64,000 nt of DNA, taken from Rhodococcus ruber. GTDB lineage: Bacteria > Actinomycetota > Actinomycetes > Mycobacteriales > Mycobacteriaceae. This document shows positions 54,270 to 62,288 of the stretch, in pieces (within the stretch, counting starts at the first letter, position 1; each line of letters begins with the position of its first letter). The notes under the pieces are model-generated. The model was not told the origin of the DNA. It saw only the letters and a list, made by a program, of their open reading frames with translations, and searched no databases. Location: assembly GCF_027270735.1 (NCBI RefSeq), contig NZ_JAPWIJ010000005.1:420197-484196 (forward strand), written 5' to 3'. The translations under genes were made by a program, and so were the position numbers.

Positions 54270-54313
54270 ATGTGAGTGGCACGTCGTAGCAGGCTACGAA
54301 GTTTCACTCACAT
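54270..54313. repeat. imperfect 21-bp palindrome after the siderophore-binding gene
   Basis: Arms 54270-54290 and 54293-54313 pair at 18 of 21 positions with a two-base loop. The arms begin ATGTGAGTG and end in CGTAGC. It starts six bases after the lipoprotein stop and lacks a T-run. It could be a strong stem that ends or stabilises the message, or a dispersed palindromic unit. Confidence 0.7.
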
Positions 54314-54329
54314 CGAGCAGATAGGTTGC

Positions 54330-54346
54330 GCACAACTTAACTGTGC
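54330..54346. promoter_or_regulatory. candidate OhrR operator
   Basis: GCACA-N7-TGTGC (GCACAACTTAACTGTGC) forms a dyad 16 bases before the ohrR start, within an AT-richer patch. OhrR proteins bind such AT-centred dyads at their own promoter, so autoregulation is likely. Confidence 0.55.
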
Positions 54347-54361
54347 ACTACTGTTCTCGAG

Positions 54362-54820
54362 GTGACCAACGAACTCGCACTCGACCGTCAGGTGTGCTTC
54401 GCGCTGTACTCCGCATCGCGGGCTACGACCGCGGTGTACCGCCCGATGCTCGACGAGCTCGGCGTCACGTATCCGCAGTACCTGGTCCTACTGGTGCTGT
54501 GGGAGAAGGACGGGCGCGGCGTCAAGGAAATCTGCGCCGAACTCGACCTCGACACCGGCACACTCTCGCCGATGCTCAAGCGACTCGAAGGGCTCGGTTT
54601 CATCGAGCGTCGACGCCTGAGCAGCGACGAACGCCGCGTCGAGATCCACCTCACCGAGACCGGTAGCGCCATGCGCGCGAAGGCACTCGACCTCCCCCGC
54701 AAGCTGGCCGAGAAGACCGGCATGGGAGTCGACGATCTCGTCAGGCTCAAGGAATCGCTCGACGCATTGACGAGCGCTCTGCATCACACCGATTCGCGCA
54801 CGACAGAAGGAGAATCATGA
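54362..54820 (+). CDS. ohrR: organic-hydroperoxide-sensing MarR-type repressor OhrR
   Basis: A 152-residue winged-helix regulator with the OhrR N-terminus LDRQVCFALYSASRATTAVY, in which Cys12 is the peroxide-reactive residue. VTYPQYLVLLVLWEKDG, DTGTLSPMLKRLEGLGFI and RRRLSSDERRVEIHLT complete the DNA-binding domain. Oxidation of Cys12 releases DNA and induces ohr. GTG start. The stop overlaps the ohr start by four bases (ATGA), so repressor and target form an operon with an oxidoreductase gene. Confidence 0.93.
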   Translation: MTNELALDRQVCFALYSASRATTAVYRPMLDELGVTYPQYLVLLVLWEKDGRGVKEICAELDLDTGTLSPMLKRLEGLGFIERRRLSSDERRVEIHLTETGSAMRAKALDLPRKLAEKTGMGVDDLVRLKESLDALTSALHHTDSRTTEGES

Positions 54821-55242
54821 AGACCATCTACACCGCCGAAGCTCTCGCCACCGGCGAAGGACGCAACGGCCACGCACGCACCTCCGACGGACGTCTCGAC
54901 CTCGATCTCGCCATCCCGGAGGCCATGGGCGGCAGCGGAAACGGCACCAACCCCGAGCAGCTGTTCGCAGCCGGCTACGCCGCGTGCTTCCACTCCGCAC
55001 TGCAGATGGTGGCGCGTCAGGACAAGGCCGACGTCACCGACTCGGCCGTCGGCGCTCGCGTCGACATCGGACCCAACGACGCAGGCGGCTTCCAGCTCGC
55101 AGTCACCCTCGAGGTGACTCTGCCGAACCTGAGCCGCGAGAGCGCCCAGGCCCTGGCCGACAAGGCTCATCAGGTCTGCCCGTACTCCAACGCCACCCGC
55201 GGCAACATCGACGTCACCGTCACCGTCACCGAAGACGAGTAA
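54817..55242 (+). CDS. ohr: organic hydroperoxide resistance protein Ohr
   Basis: A 141-residue OsmC/Ohr-fold peroxidase. The two catalytic cysteines are Cys57 in GYAACFHSAL and Cys121 in HQVCPYSNATRGN; the Arg and Glu that activate the peroxidatic Cys are in the usual Ohr places (NGHARTSDG, NPEQLFAAGY). It reduces fatty-acid and other organic peroxides, probably with lipoyl proteins as electron donors. It is cotranscribed with ohrR and an NADP-dependent oxidoreductase gene 11 bases downstream. Confidence 0.95.
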   Translation: MKTIYTAEALATGEGRNGHARTSDGRLDLDLAIPEAMGGSGNGTNPEQLFAAGYAACFHSALQMVARQDKADVTDSAVGARVDIGPNDAGGFQLAVTLEVTLPNLSRESAQALADKAHQVCPYSNATRGNIDVTVTVTEDE

Positions 55243-55253
55243 GAGGAAACACC

Positions 55254-56249
<996 letters not shown>

Positions 56250-56278
56250 GTCGGACCCCAACGGTTACACCGCAGACC

Positions 56279-56312
56279 ACACCCCGGCCGGATTTTCCGG
56301 CCGGGGTGTTTC
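56279..56312 (+). terminator. intrinsic terminator of the ohr operon
   Basis: A perfect 14-bp stem (ACACCCCGGCCGGA with TCCGGCCGGGGTGT) and a three-base TTT loop is followed by TTCC. It begins 30 bases after the oxidoreductase stop. Confidence 0.9.
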
Positions 56313-56338
56313 CATGTCGACCGATTACAGTCGTGACC

Positions 56339-57256
56339 ATGCCCGCCGCTCCCCTGCCGTTGCGCGACGGCCTCGACCCCACTCGGGTCCGGATGCCCGA
56401 TATCGCAACCGGGGCCACCGTGCTCGAGTACCTGCGTGCACGGTTTCCGCAGGACGCGGCGAGGCTGACCGAAAAAGTGACCGGCGGTGAAATAGTCGAC
56501 GCGGCAGGCATACCCATCGATTCGGCGACGGTCGCGAGACCACGTGCCGACATCTACCTCTACCGCGATCCGCCGGTGGAGCCGACGGTTCCGTTCTCCC
56601 TCGACGTCCTCCACCGCGACGAGAATCTACTGGTAGTCGACAAGCCGCATTTTCTGGCCACCACTCCGCGCGGCGCATACGTCGCTCGCTCGGCCCTCGT
56701 TCTGCTTCGACGCAGATTCGACCTGCCCGAGCTGAGCCCGGCGCACCGTCTGGACAGGCTCACCGCAGGGGTTCTCGTGTTCACCGTGCGGCAACAGGCT
56801 CGCCGTCCGTACCAGGACCTGTTCGCTCAACGCACCATCACCAAGCACTACGAGGCAATTGCCCCACTCTCCGGGGTTCTCGACTTTCCGCTGACGGTGC
56901 GCAGTAGAATCATCAAGGAGCGCGGCGTTCTTCAGGCCCGAGAGGTCCCGGGTGAACCCAACGCCGAGACACTCGTCGATCAGGTCGACACCATCGGATC
57001 CCACGGCCTGTATCGATTGCACCCCCGTACCGGGAAGACGCATCAGCTTCGAGTTCATCTGTGCTCCTTGGGCATTCCGATCGTCGGCGACAACTTCTAT
57101 CCGTCGTTCCGCGAGGTCGCCCACGACGACTACTCCGATCCGCTCCGACTACTGGCCCGCTCGATCGAATTCGTCGATCCACTCACTGGCCTGATCCGAC
57201 GGTTCGAGAGCAATCGGAGTCTCGATCCTCCTGCAAGACAACAGAGTTCTCGATAG
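56339..57256 (+). CDS. RluA-family RNA pseudouridine synthase
   Basis: A 305-residue enzyme with an S4-like N-terminal part (GATVLEYLRARFPQDAARL) and the RluA catalytic domain: NLLVVDKPHFLATTP, PAHRLDRLTAGVLVF with the nucleophilic Asp, TITKHYEAIAPLSG and RTGKTHQLRVHLCSLGIPIVGD. It converts specific uridines in rRNA or tRNA to pseudouridine. ATG start; a GTG six bases earlier is possible. Its last 74 bases overlap the convergent membrane-protein gene, an unusually long overlap. Confidence 0.92.
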   Translation: MPAAPLPLRDGLDPTRVRMPDIATGATVLEYLRARFPQDAARLTEKVTGGEIVDAAGIPIDSATVARPRADIYLYRDPPVEPTVPFSLDVLHRDENLLVVDKPHFLATTPRGAYVARSALVLLRRRFDLPELSPAHRLDRLTAGVLVFTVRQQARRPYQDLFAQRTITKHYEAIAPLSGVLDFPLTVRSRIIKERGVLQAREVPGEPNAETLVDQVDTIGSHGLYRLHPRTGKTHQLRVHLCSLGIPIVGDNFYPSFREVAHDDYSDPLRLLARSIEFVDPLTGLIRRFESNRSLDPPARQQSSR

Positions 57257-58301
57257 CCTCGGCGGTGCGCACAGCGATGCGATGCGAGATGACCGCGAGC
57301 GCGAACAGTCCGACCGCCACATTCCCCAGCGCGGCGAAGCCCTCCTGAGCAAAATCCACCAACGCGTTGAGCAAGGTGAAAATCAACGCGGAAACGCGGA
57401 GGGTGCGCAGCGGCCAGAGCGGACCGTCCTTCCGCAAGCGCAGCATCGCCGGGAGAGCCGAGGCGAACGTGGCGCAGGCGCTGACGAACAGGATCCCGCT
57501 GGCGATGCCCATTCTGTCGACGTCGATCGTCAGGTCTCGGCGATCGATGTGCAGTTCTCCGAGAACGAGTTCGACGATCCCGAACACGACGCCTGCACCG
57601 GACAGCAGAACCAGGCCCCAGCCGACGACGGGAACCCACCGGGCACTGGTGAAGAACGCCGGAATCAGCCGGGGAACGAACTGACGAAGGGAGTGGGTGC
57701 GTGACGTCGAACGACGACAGGTACCGAGCAACATCCTGATGCCGGCCACGGTGTCCGGATCTGCTCCTTCCGCCTCGGCCCGCGCGACCATCCGTAGCGC
57801 CCAGTCGCGTCGATGCTCAGGTAGGCCGTGCGCGACGCCGTCGGCGGCGATGGCAGCCGCGTTGGCCAGCGATTCGCCGACCGAGGGCCGGCGGAACTCG
57901 CGGACGATCCGGCTGAACACCAACAGCAGGACCACCAGGACGTACATGATCTCCGACGAGGGGCCGTAGAAGTAGTCGTTGTCCTTGGTGACGAACTTGC
58001 CCACCTCGTCGAGAAACAGCCCGAATCCGATCCCGCCGAGCAGCACGGTGAACACCCGGACGCCGAACCCGATGAACATCCAGCCGACGAGTAGAGCCAA
58101 CATCATCGCCGCGCCGCCGTACAGGGCATGCGCGATATGCAGCGACTTGCCACCGACCTGGGGGTAGTGGGTCGCCTCGAGGTACGCCCTGGTGATCAGA
58201 ATGGTCGCAATGGCCACGACCATGAAAGCCTCGGACGCAGGGCTACCGTAGGCGTCACGAACAACGCCACTACGTCCTACGCGCCCAGCACGAGCGGTCA
58301 T
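57183..58301 (-). CDS. multi-pass membrane protein, 372 aa
   Basis: A membrane protein with two groups of segments: about four near residues 25-150 (ATILITRAYLEATHYPQVGG, LVGWMFIGFGVRVFTVLLGG, IGFGLFLDEVGKFVTKDNDY) and about three to four after residue 230, separated by a cytosolic helical region. The polar segment DEVGKFVTKDNDYFY inside the membrane core is conserved-looking. I do not recognise the family. ATG start is divergent from the XRE-cupin gene. The C-terminal 24 codons lie antisense to the pseudouridine synthase gene. Confidence 0.75.
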   Translation of the reverse strand: MTARAGRVGRSGVVRDAYGSPASEAFMVVAIATILITRAYLEATHYPQVGGKSLHIAHALYGGAAMMLALLVGWMFIGFGVRVFTVLLGGIGFGLFLDEVGKFVTKDNDYFYGPSSEIMYVLVVLLLVFSRIVREFRRPSVGESLANAAAIAADGVAHGLPEHRRDWALRMVARAEAEGADPDTVAGIRMLLGTCRRSTSRTHSLRQFVPRLIPAFFTSARWVPVVGWGLVLLSGAGVVFGIVELVLGELHIDRRDLTIDVDRMGIASGILFVSACATFASALPAMLRLRKDGPLWPLRTLRVSALIFTLLNALVDFAQEGFAALGNVAVGLFALAVISHRIAVRTAEAIENSVVLQEDRDSDCSRTVGSGQ

Positions 58302-58335
58302 GAAGCGAGTATGTGCCGTCCGCCTCCATCCACGG

Positions 58336-58391
58336 GCAGTTTTCGGCGGGTCGCCCTTGCAGAACTTGACAAATTCGTTTGCCGAAACTGC
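58336..58391. promoter_or_regulatory. inverted half-sites bracketing a promoter
   Basis: GCAGTTTTCGGC (58336-58347) and GCCGAAACTGC (58381-58391) are inverted copies apart from one extra T. Between them lies TTGACA (58366-58371), a good -35 element. Two half-sites around a promoter fit repression by DNA looping or a tetramer, with the XRE-cupin protein 10 bases downstream the natural candidate. Confidence 0.5.
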
Positions 58392-58400
58392 AATACAGGG

Positions 58401-58985
58401 ATGAAGGAAGCAGCGGCAAGCCTCGACGAGGTCATCGCCGGCCTCGGTCCCCGTCTCAAACGCATCAGGATGGAGAAGAACACCACCCTGGCGTCACTGT
58501 CCGAGACCACGGGAATTTCGATCAGCACGCTCTCGCGTCTCGAATCCGGCGACCGCAAGCCGAGCCTGGAACTTCTGTGGCCCATTGCCCGGGCCCATCA
58601 GATGGCGCTCGACGATCTGGTGACCGCGCCGCCTGTCGCTGACCCTCGGGTACGCACGACGGCCACTGTGCGCGAACACGTGACGATTCTTCCCCTGACG
58701 CTGCGCCCGGGCGGGCTGCAGGCCTACAAGCTTCTGGTCCGACCCGAGGACTCCGAGCCTCGCCCCAGAACGCACGAAGGGTACGAGTGGCTCTATGTGC
58801 TCGACGGCACTCTCCGACTGATTCTGGGTGAGCACGATCTGACGATGAAACCCGGTGAGGCAGCCGAATTCGACACCCGGGTACCGCACTGGTTCGGTGC
58901 CGTCGGGAATCGTCCGGTGGAGCTGCTGAGCCTGTTCGGACCCCAGGGCGAGCGGATGCACGTGCGGGCAAAACCGACGGTATGA
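58401..58985 (+). CDS. XRE-family regulator with cupin domain
   Basis: A 194-residue regulator: an N-terminal HTH_3 (LGPRLKRIRMEKNTTLASLS, TTGISISTLSRLESGDRKPS) and a C-terminal cupin (EGYEWLYVLDGTLRLILGEH, LTMKPGEAAEFDTRVPHWFG) with His residues suited to metal or ligand binding. Such proteins sense small acids or polyamines. ATG directly follows the promoter, so the message is nearly leaderless. Confidence 0.9.
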   Translation: MKEAAASLDEVIAGLGPRLKRIRMEKNTTLASLSETTGISISTLSRLESGDRKPSLELLWPIARAHQMALDDLVTAPPVADPRVRTTATVREHVTILPLTLRPGGLQAYKLLVRPEDSEPRPRTHEGYEWLYVLDGTLRLILGEHDLTMKPGEAAEFDTRVPHWFGAVGNRPVELLSLFGPQGERMHVRAKPTV

Positions 58986-59075
58986 AATGTCGTGTCCGTG
59001 TGAGACAGTGAAGCCCGCTCGACGCCAGAATCCGCTTCGGTCATCCGCACCGACAACACCATCTCGAGGAAAAAG

Positions 59076-59393
59076 ATGACCGACAGACTGCCTGATTCAC
59101 CTGCGTCTCGCACCGACGTGGACATCGCAACCGGAGTGCTCATCGGCATCCACGGTGGATCCGTCGCCGACGCCATCGACGAGCTGTTCGCGACGGCCAG
59201 GCATCATCGAGTCAGCTTGTTCGATCTCTCCCGCACCCTCATCACCGTCGCCGAAGGCCGCGATATCGAGCGATCCTCGACCACCGATGCCGTGTATGCG
59301 GTGTGGGGCTCGGCCCTCGGCCGTCGCGGTGCCGAGGCCACGTTCGGCTCGGTCACCGATTCTGCGGGGGTCGCGGCGACGTCGACGGGCTAA
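59076..59393 (+). CDS. stand-alone ANTAR-domain protein
   Basis: A 105-residue protein whose core TDVDIATGVLIGIHGGSVAD plus AIDELFATARHHRVSLFDLS and RTLITVAEG matches the three-helix ANTAR RNA-binding domain. No receiver or GAF sensor is present. ANTAR domains bind paired hexanucleotide hairpins and act in antitermination, so this may be a constitutive or partner-regulated antiterminator. The start ATG has GAGGAAAA upstream. The stop overlaps the convergent coiled-coil gene by four bases. Confidence 0.8.
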   Translation: MTDRLPDSPASRTDVDIATGVLIGIHGGSVADAIDELFATARHHRVSLFDLSRTLITVAEGRDIERSSTTDAVYAVWGSALGRRGAEATFGSVTDSAGVAATSTG

Positions 59394-59692
59394 CCGCGGA
59401 CAGCCGGATCGGTGCGCAGTTCCGGAAACCGGGCCGTCATCGCATCGATGTGGCGGTACATCTCGTAGAGCTCGGCCCGGAGCGTCGACGCCTCGGACTC
59501 GAACGCTCGGGCCCGGGATTCTGCGCGGTCCGCGCGAGCTCGAAATGCCTTGGAATGCGCACTTTCGATGGACGCCGAGCACGTCTGGATGTGTTCGGCC
59601 AATCCTCGGGCGAAAACCCTTGCCTGTTCGAGGTTGACGGTATAGTTGTCGTCCCTCGGTGCCGGTGAGGGTGCGTCGTTCACAGTGCCCAT
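59390..59692 (-). CDS. small coiled-coil hypothetical protein, 100 aa
   Basis: A 100-codon frame from ATG. The middle is strongly helical and charged (FRARADRAESRARAFESEAS, TLRAELYEMYRHIDAMTARF), consistent with a coiled coil; the N-terminus is Pro-rich. No family recognised. It is antisense to nothing but the last bases of the ANTAR gene, and GC-rich third positions support coding. Confidence 0.6.
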   Translation of the reverse strand: MGTVNDAPSPAPRDDNYTVNLEQARVFARGLAEHIQTCSASIESAHSKAFRARADRAESRARAFESEASTLRAELYEMYRHIDAMTARFPELRTDPAVRG

Positions 59693-59777
59693 GGAAAGAA
59701 GTCACCCTCGGTCGTCGGCCAGAATTTCCTATGCGACTCTACGCTCAGCGCCGAGTCGCCCGTCCCGGAACCGATCG

Positions 59778-60347
59778 TCACCCGAAGATCAGCGCCAAGA
59801 CCACCGATGCCGACGTGGCCGCGATGGCGATGACGATGGCAGCCGCGATCGCACGCTGTCGCACCGAGCGGTAGCTCGACCCTGCGCGGTCGTACTCCGC
59901 GTCGTCCTGATCGCCGTCCGAGCCGTAGAAGTCGTCGGAGTTCAGCCCGTCCTCGTCGAAATAGACGACATCGCGCGGCGGCACCCAGCGTTGACCATTG
60001 GCTTCTACAGCGGCCTCGAGTCGTTCGAGGCGGATCCGCGCCCGGGACGGATACCAGTCCGAGGGCGCGTGAATGGGAAGGGCCTCGGCCAGCGCCAACG
60101 GTGACCGGTATTGCCTCTCCAGTGCGGCGAATGCAGCCGACGCCGTTGGATCGTCGTCGGATTTGTCGGTGAGGAACCATGCCGCGCCGGCCGCCGCGCG
60201 ATCGCCGAGCACCAGATGGGTATACGCGAGCAGTTCGAGAATGCCCGGCGAGGCCGGGTTCCCACGCAGGGCGCGAACGAGCCGATCCCGAGCACCGATG
60301 GTGTCTCCACGCGCCAGATCCTCTTGCGCTCGATCGATCACGTCCAC
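59778..60347 (-). CDS. DUF6584 family membrane-anchored protein
   Basis: A 189-residue protein. Residues 1-75 form a TPR-like helical repeat region (VIDRAQEDLARGDTIGARDR, LRGNPASPGILELLAYTHLV, AAGAAWFLTDKSDDDPTASA) matching DUF6584. A linker and an acidic stretch (DEDGLNSDDFYGSDGDQDD) precede one C-terminal membrane helix (AIAAAIVIAIAATSASVVLAL). GTG at 60347 is chosen; the frame continues upstream through tRNA genes, which cannot be coding. Function unknown. Confidence 0.75.
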   Translation of the reverse strand: MDVIDRAQEDLARGDTIGARDRLVRALRGNPASPGILELLAYTHLVLGDRAAAGAAWFLTDKSDDDPTASAAFAALERQYRSPLALAEALPIHAPSDWYPSRARIRLERLEAAVEANGQRWVPPRDVVYFDEDGLNSDDFYGSDGDQDDAEYDRAGSSYRSVRQRAIAAAIVIAIAATSASVVLALIFG

Positions 60348-60404
60348 GCATCGACCATATCGCTCGACGAGCGCTGCCGTAGGAGCACGGACGCGTCGTG
60401 CACA

Positions 60405-60439
60405 CGAAAAAGCCCCTCCCGGATAACGGAAGGGGCTTT
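60405..60439 (-). terminator. terminator of the tRNA cluster
   Basis: AAAGCCCCT and AGGGGCTTT arms form a hairpin 26 bases after tRNA-Phe. Read on the minus strand it is followed by TTTTTCGTG, so it ends the Glu-Asp-Phe tRNA transcript. Confidence 0.85.
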
Positions 60440-60464
60440 CGTAGTGCATGTCGATCCAAACCCG

Positions 60465-60541
60465 TGGTGGCCAGAGTCGGGATCGAACCGACGACCTTCC
60501 GCTTTTCAGGCGGACGCTCGTACCAACTGAGCTACCTGGCC
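60465..60541 (-). tRNA. tRNA-Phe (GAA)
   Basis: The minus strand folds as a tRNA: acceptor GGCCAGG pairs with TCTGGCC, anticodon loop CTGAAAA gives anticodon GAA, T loop is GTTCGAT-type. The 3' CCA is encoded. It is last in the three-gene cluster. Confidence 0.97.
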
Positions 60542-60597
60542 GGGCGGCACCGGTGAAACAATGCCATCGCAATGTCGGTGATTTCGCACCGATGTTG

Positions 60598-60671
60598 CGA
60601 CCCTGACGGGACTCGAACCCGCGACCTCCGCCGTGACAGGGCGGCGCGCTAACCAACTGCGCCACAGGGCC
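60598..60671 (-). tRNA. tRNA-Asp (GTC)
   Basis: Acceptor GGCCCTG pairs with CAGGGTC, anticodon loop CTGTCAC gives GTC, and the T arm GCGGGTTCGAGTCCCGT is standard. The 3' CCA is not encoded (CAA in its place). It lies between tRNA-Glu and tRNA-Phe. Confidence 0.97.
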
Positions 60672-60795
60672 TTGCTGTTGTTGCCGCGCTATTTCTAGCG
60701 CAGTAACTCTCCGAACTGCAAATCCGCATCTCGTGAAGACCGAGACGAGGACTGCTGTACTGCCGACCGGGTTGTCAAACCGATCTCTTCCTACG

Positions 60796-60868
60796 TACCC
60801 CCTACGGGATTCGAACCCGCGCTACCGCCTTGAAAGGGCGGCGTCCTAGGCCGCTAGACGAAGGGGGC
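60796..60868 (-). tRNA. tRNA-Glu (TTC)
   Basis: Acceptor GCCCCCT pairs with AGGGGGT, anticodon loop CTTTCAA gives TTC, T arm GCGGGTTCGAATCCCGT is standard. No encoded CCA. It is the first gene of the Glu-Asp-Phe cluster. Confidence 0.97.
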
Positions 60869-60947
60869 CCGCCGAACTGCTTCGACGTTACCCTCAACGG
60901 CGTTCCGTTGGGAGCTGGGATAGCTTAGGACACTTTCCCGGCAAATC

Positions 60948-61616
60948 TCAAACCGGCAGGTCAGAGGTGGTTTTTGCGTAGTTCTCGCCGAACTGCTCCC
61001 ACCCGTGCAGTTTGAATTCGGCAAGCCAACGTTCCGACGCCATGGCCAACAGAACGACCTCGACGGACTCCTCGAACCGCTCGCGCAGGTCTGCGTTGTC
61101 GGCGACCAGATCGGACATGTAGCGCTGGCCCGCCATCGACGCCGCGAGAACGCGGACGAACTTGGCAGCTTCGAACTCCGGCTTGAGATCCCCCATCGCC
61201 AGAGCGCGCTCGGCCTGCTTGTGACCTTGCGCCCCCCACACTCGCCCACCGCCGGAATGAACCTCGGCGTAGAACTCGGGCTCGACGATCAGCCGGAATT
61301 CGGCACGCACGATCACGTCGTTCTGAAAGTTCTGCGCTATGTCGTCCACGATCCCCCGGATGACATAGAAGGGGTGTGCCGTGGTGTCGGCCCACTTCTC
61401 CGTTATCGCCACGTACCGATCCAACCCGGCCGCGAGCACCGCTCTGGCCAGATCCTCCTTGGATTGGAAATGGAAGTACATCGCCCCCTTGGTGGCGTTC
61501 GAGCCTTCCAAGATGGTGTTGACGGATGCTGCCGCGTATCCACGCTTGGCGAATTCCGCCGCCGCCGCCTCTACGATGGCCGCCCGGGTCCGCCGTGCGC
61601 GCTCCTGTTGTGCCAT
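60948..61616 (-). CDS. TetR-family regulator of the gamma-butyrolactone receptor type
   Basis: A 222-residue repressor. The DNA-binding part reads RTRAAIVEAAAAEFAKRGYA, ASVNTILEGSNATKGAMYFH and FQSKEDLARAVLAAG, in the style of ScbR/ArpA autoregulator receptors, whose AxYFHFxSKE segment is diagnostic. The C-terminal ligand domain is helical and divergent, with YMSDLVADNADLRERFEESV typical of the group. No butyrolactone synthase gene is nearby, so the ligand is open. ATG start faces a 670-bp gene-free region with palindromes that may be its operators. Confidence 0.85.
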   Translation of the reverse strand: MAQQERARRTRAAIVEAAAAEFAKRGYAAASVNTILEGSNATKGAMYFHFQSKEDLARAVLAAGLDRYVAITEKWADTTAHPFYVIRGIVDDIAQNFQNDVIVRAEFRLIVEPEFYAEVHSGGGRVWGAQGHKQAERALAMGDLKPEFEAAKFVRVLAASMAGQRYMSDLVADNADLRERFEESVEVVLLAMASERWLAEFKLHGWEQFGENYAKTTSDLPV

Positions 61617-61787
61617 TTACTTCGTGCCTCCGAGCCCAAGCGCCCTGCGTATCCACAGGTAGTACAGATAGAGAGTACTTCACCCGAACGACACGCGAGT
61701 CGACTCACCAGCGGTTCGGTTCGACGGGCACTGCCGACAGAAGATTTGATTAGGCTATCGAAACAAGCCGGATGGTATGGTCTGCGC

Positions 61788-61827
61788 GGCTCGAGTGCGC
61801 TGCAGGGGGTGCGCACTCGAGCCGCTT
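61788..61827. repeat. perfect 15-bp inverted repeat
   Basis: GCGGCTCGAGTGCGC (61788-61802) and its exact complement (61813-61827) flank a ten-base loop. It is not followed by a T-run in either direction. It may be a regulatory stem of an unseen transcript or a protein-binding dyad, perhaps for the adjacent TetR protein. Confidence 0.8.
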
Positions 61828-62237
61828 CACTGCCGGGGCACTACACGCCGCCAACCACCCGTCCGTATCGCACCCCTACCGCATCGGACCCCCATCGCGA
61901 CTACCCGTACCGTCGCCGGATCCGAAGCCGAAAGCGCGCGCATCCCCCGATCGACACCTCGAGAAAAGAACCGTCGACGCATAGCCCGAACGGTCTCGGG
62001 CAGGTATCTCGATTTCAGTTGAAAGCCGAATTACATTTCGCTGTAACGAATCTCGAATCAGGATTGTTTGCCTAGCTTGTTAGCAACTCAAAAATGCTGC
62101 ACGACAGTGTCTTACGAATACGCATCAGATCTCGAGAGCCAAATCGCATGTTGGATAATCGATATCGTGCACGTCGACAGATAACATTTTCGATACTTTC
62201 CTGATATCGCATGCCCCTCGCGATCACATCGGCATAC

Positions 62238-62253
62238 TGTGAACTGCATCACA
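62238..62253. promoter_or_regulatory. perfect CRP box upstream of the secreted lipase
   Basis: TGTGAACTGCATCACA matches TGTGA-N6-TCACA exactly and lies 35 bases before the lipase start. Depending on the transcription start it could act as a repressor or activator site. Confidence 0.7.
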
Positions 62254-62288
62254 CAGTTGCCTCTGCCTATCGGAAACGAGTGCATGCC

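Larger units (their letters stand above)
61617..62288. other. 670-bp gene-free intergenic region
   Basis: No reading frame here looks coding. It holds a GAGTCGACTC palindrome at 61697-61706 near the TetR start, a perfect 15-bp inverted repeat at 61788-61827, a GCCCGA/TCGGGC stem near 61988, an AT-rich stretch from about 62020 to 62215 and a CRP box at 62238. The base composition from 62020 on is clearly lower in GC than the rest of the window. Confidence 0.6.

Noticed and set aside
54271..54312. CRP box from TGTGA and TCACA in the palindrome
   Set aside because: The two half-sites are more than 30 bases apart as part of a larger palindrome, not the required six.
60348..60665. Extended N-terminus of the DUF6584 protein
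   Set aside because: The frame runs through tRNA-Phe, part of tRNA-Asp and a terminator, so it cannot be coding.
60465..60868. Integration site of a mobile element at the tRNA cluster
   Set aside because: No integrase, no direct repeat of a tRNA 3' end and no composition shift were seen next to the cluster.
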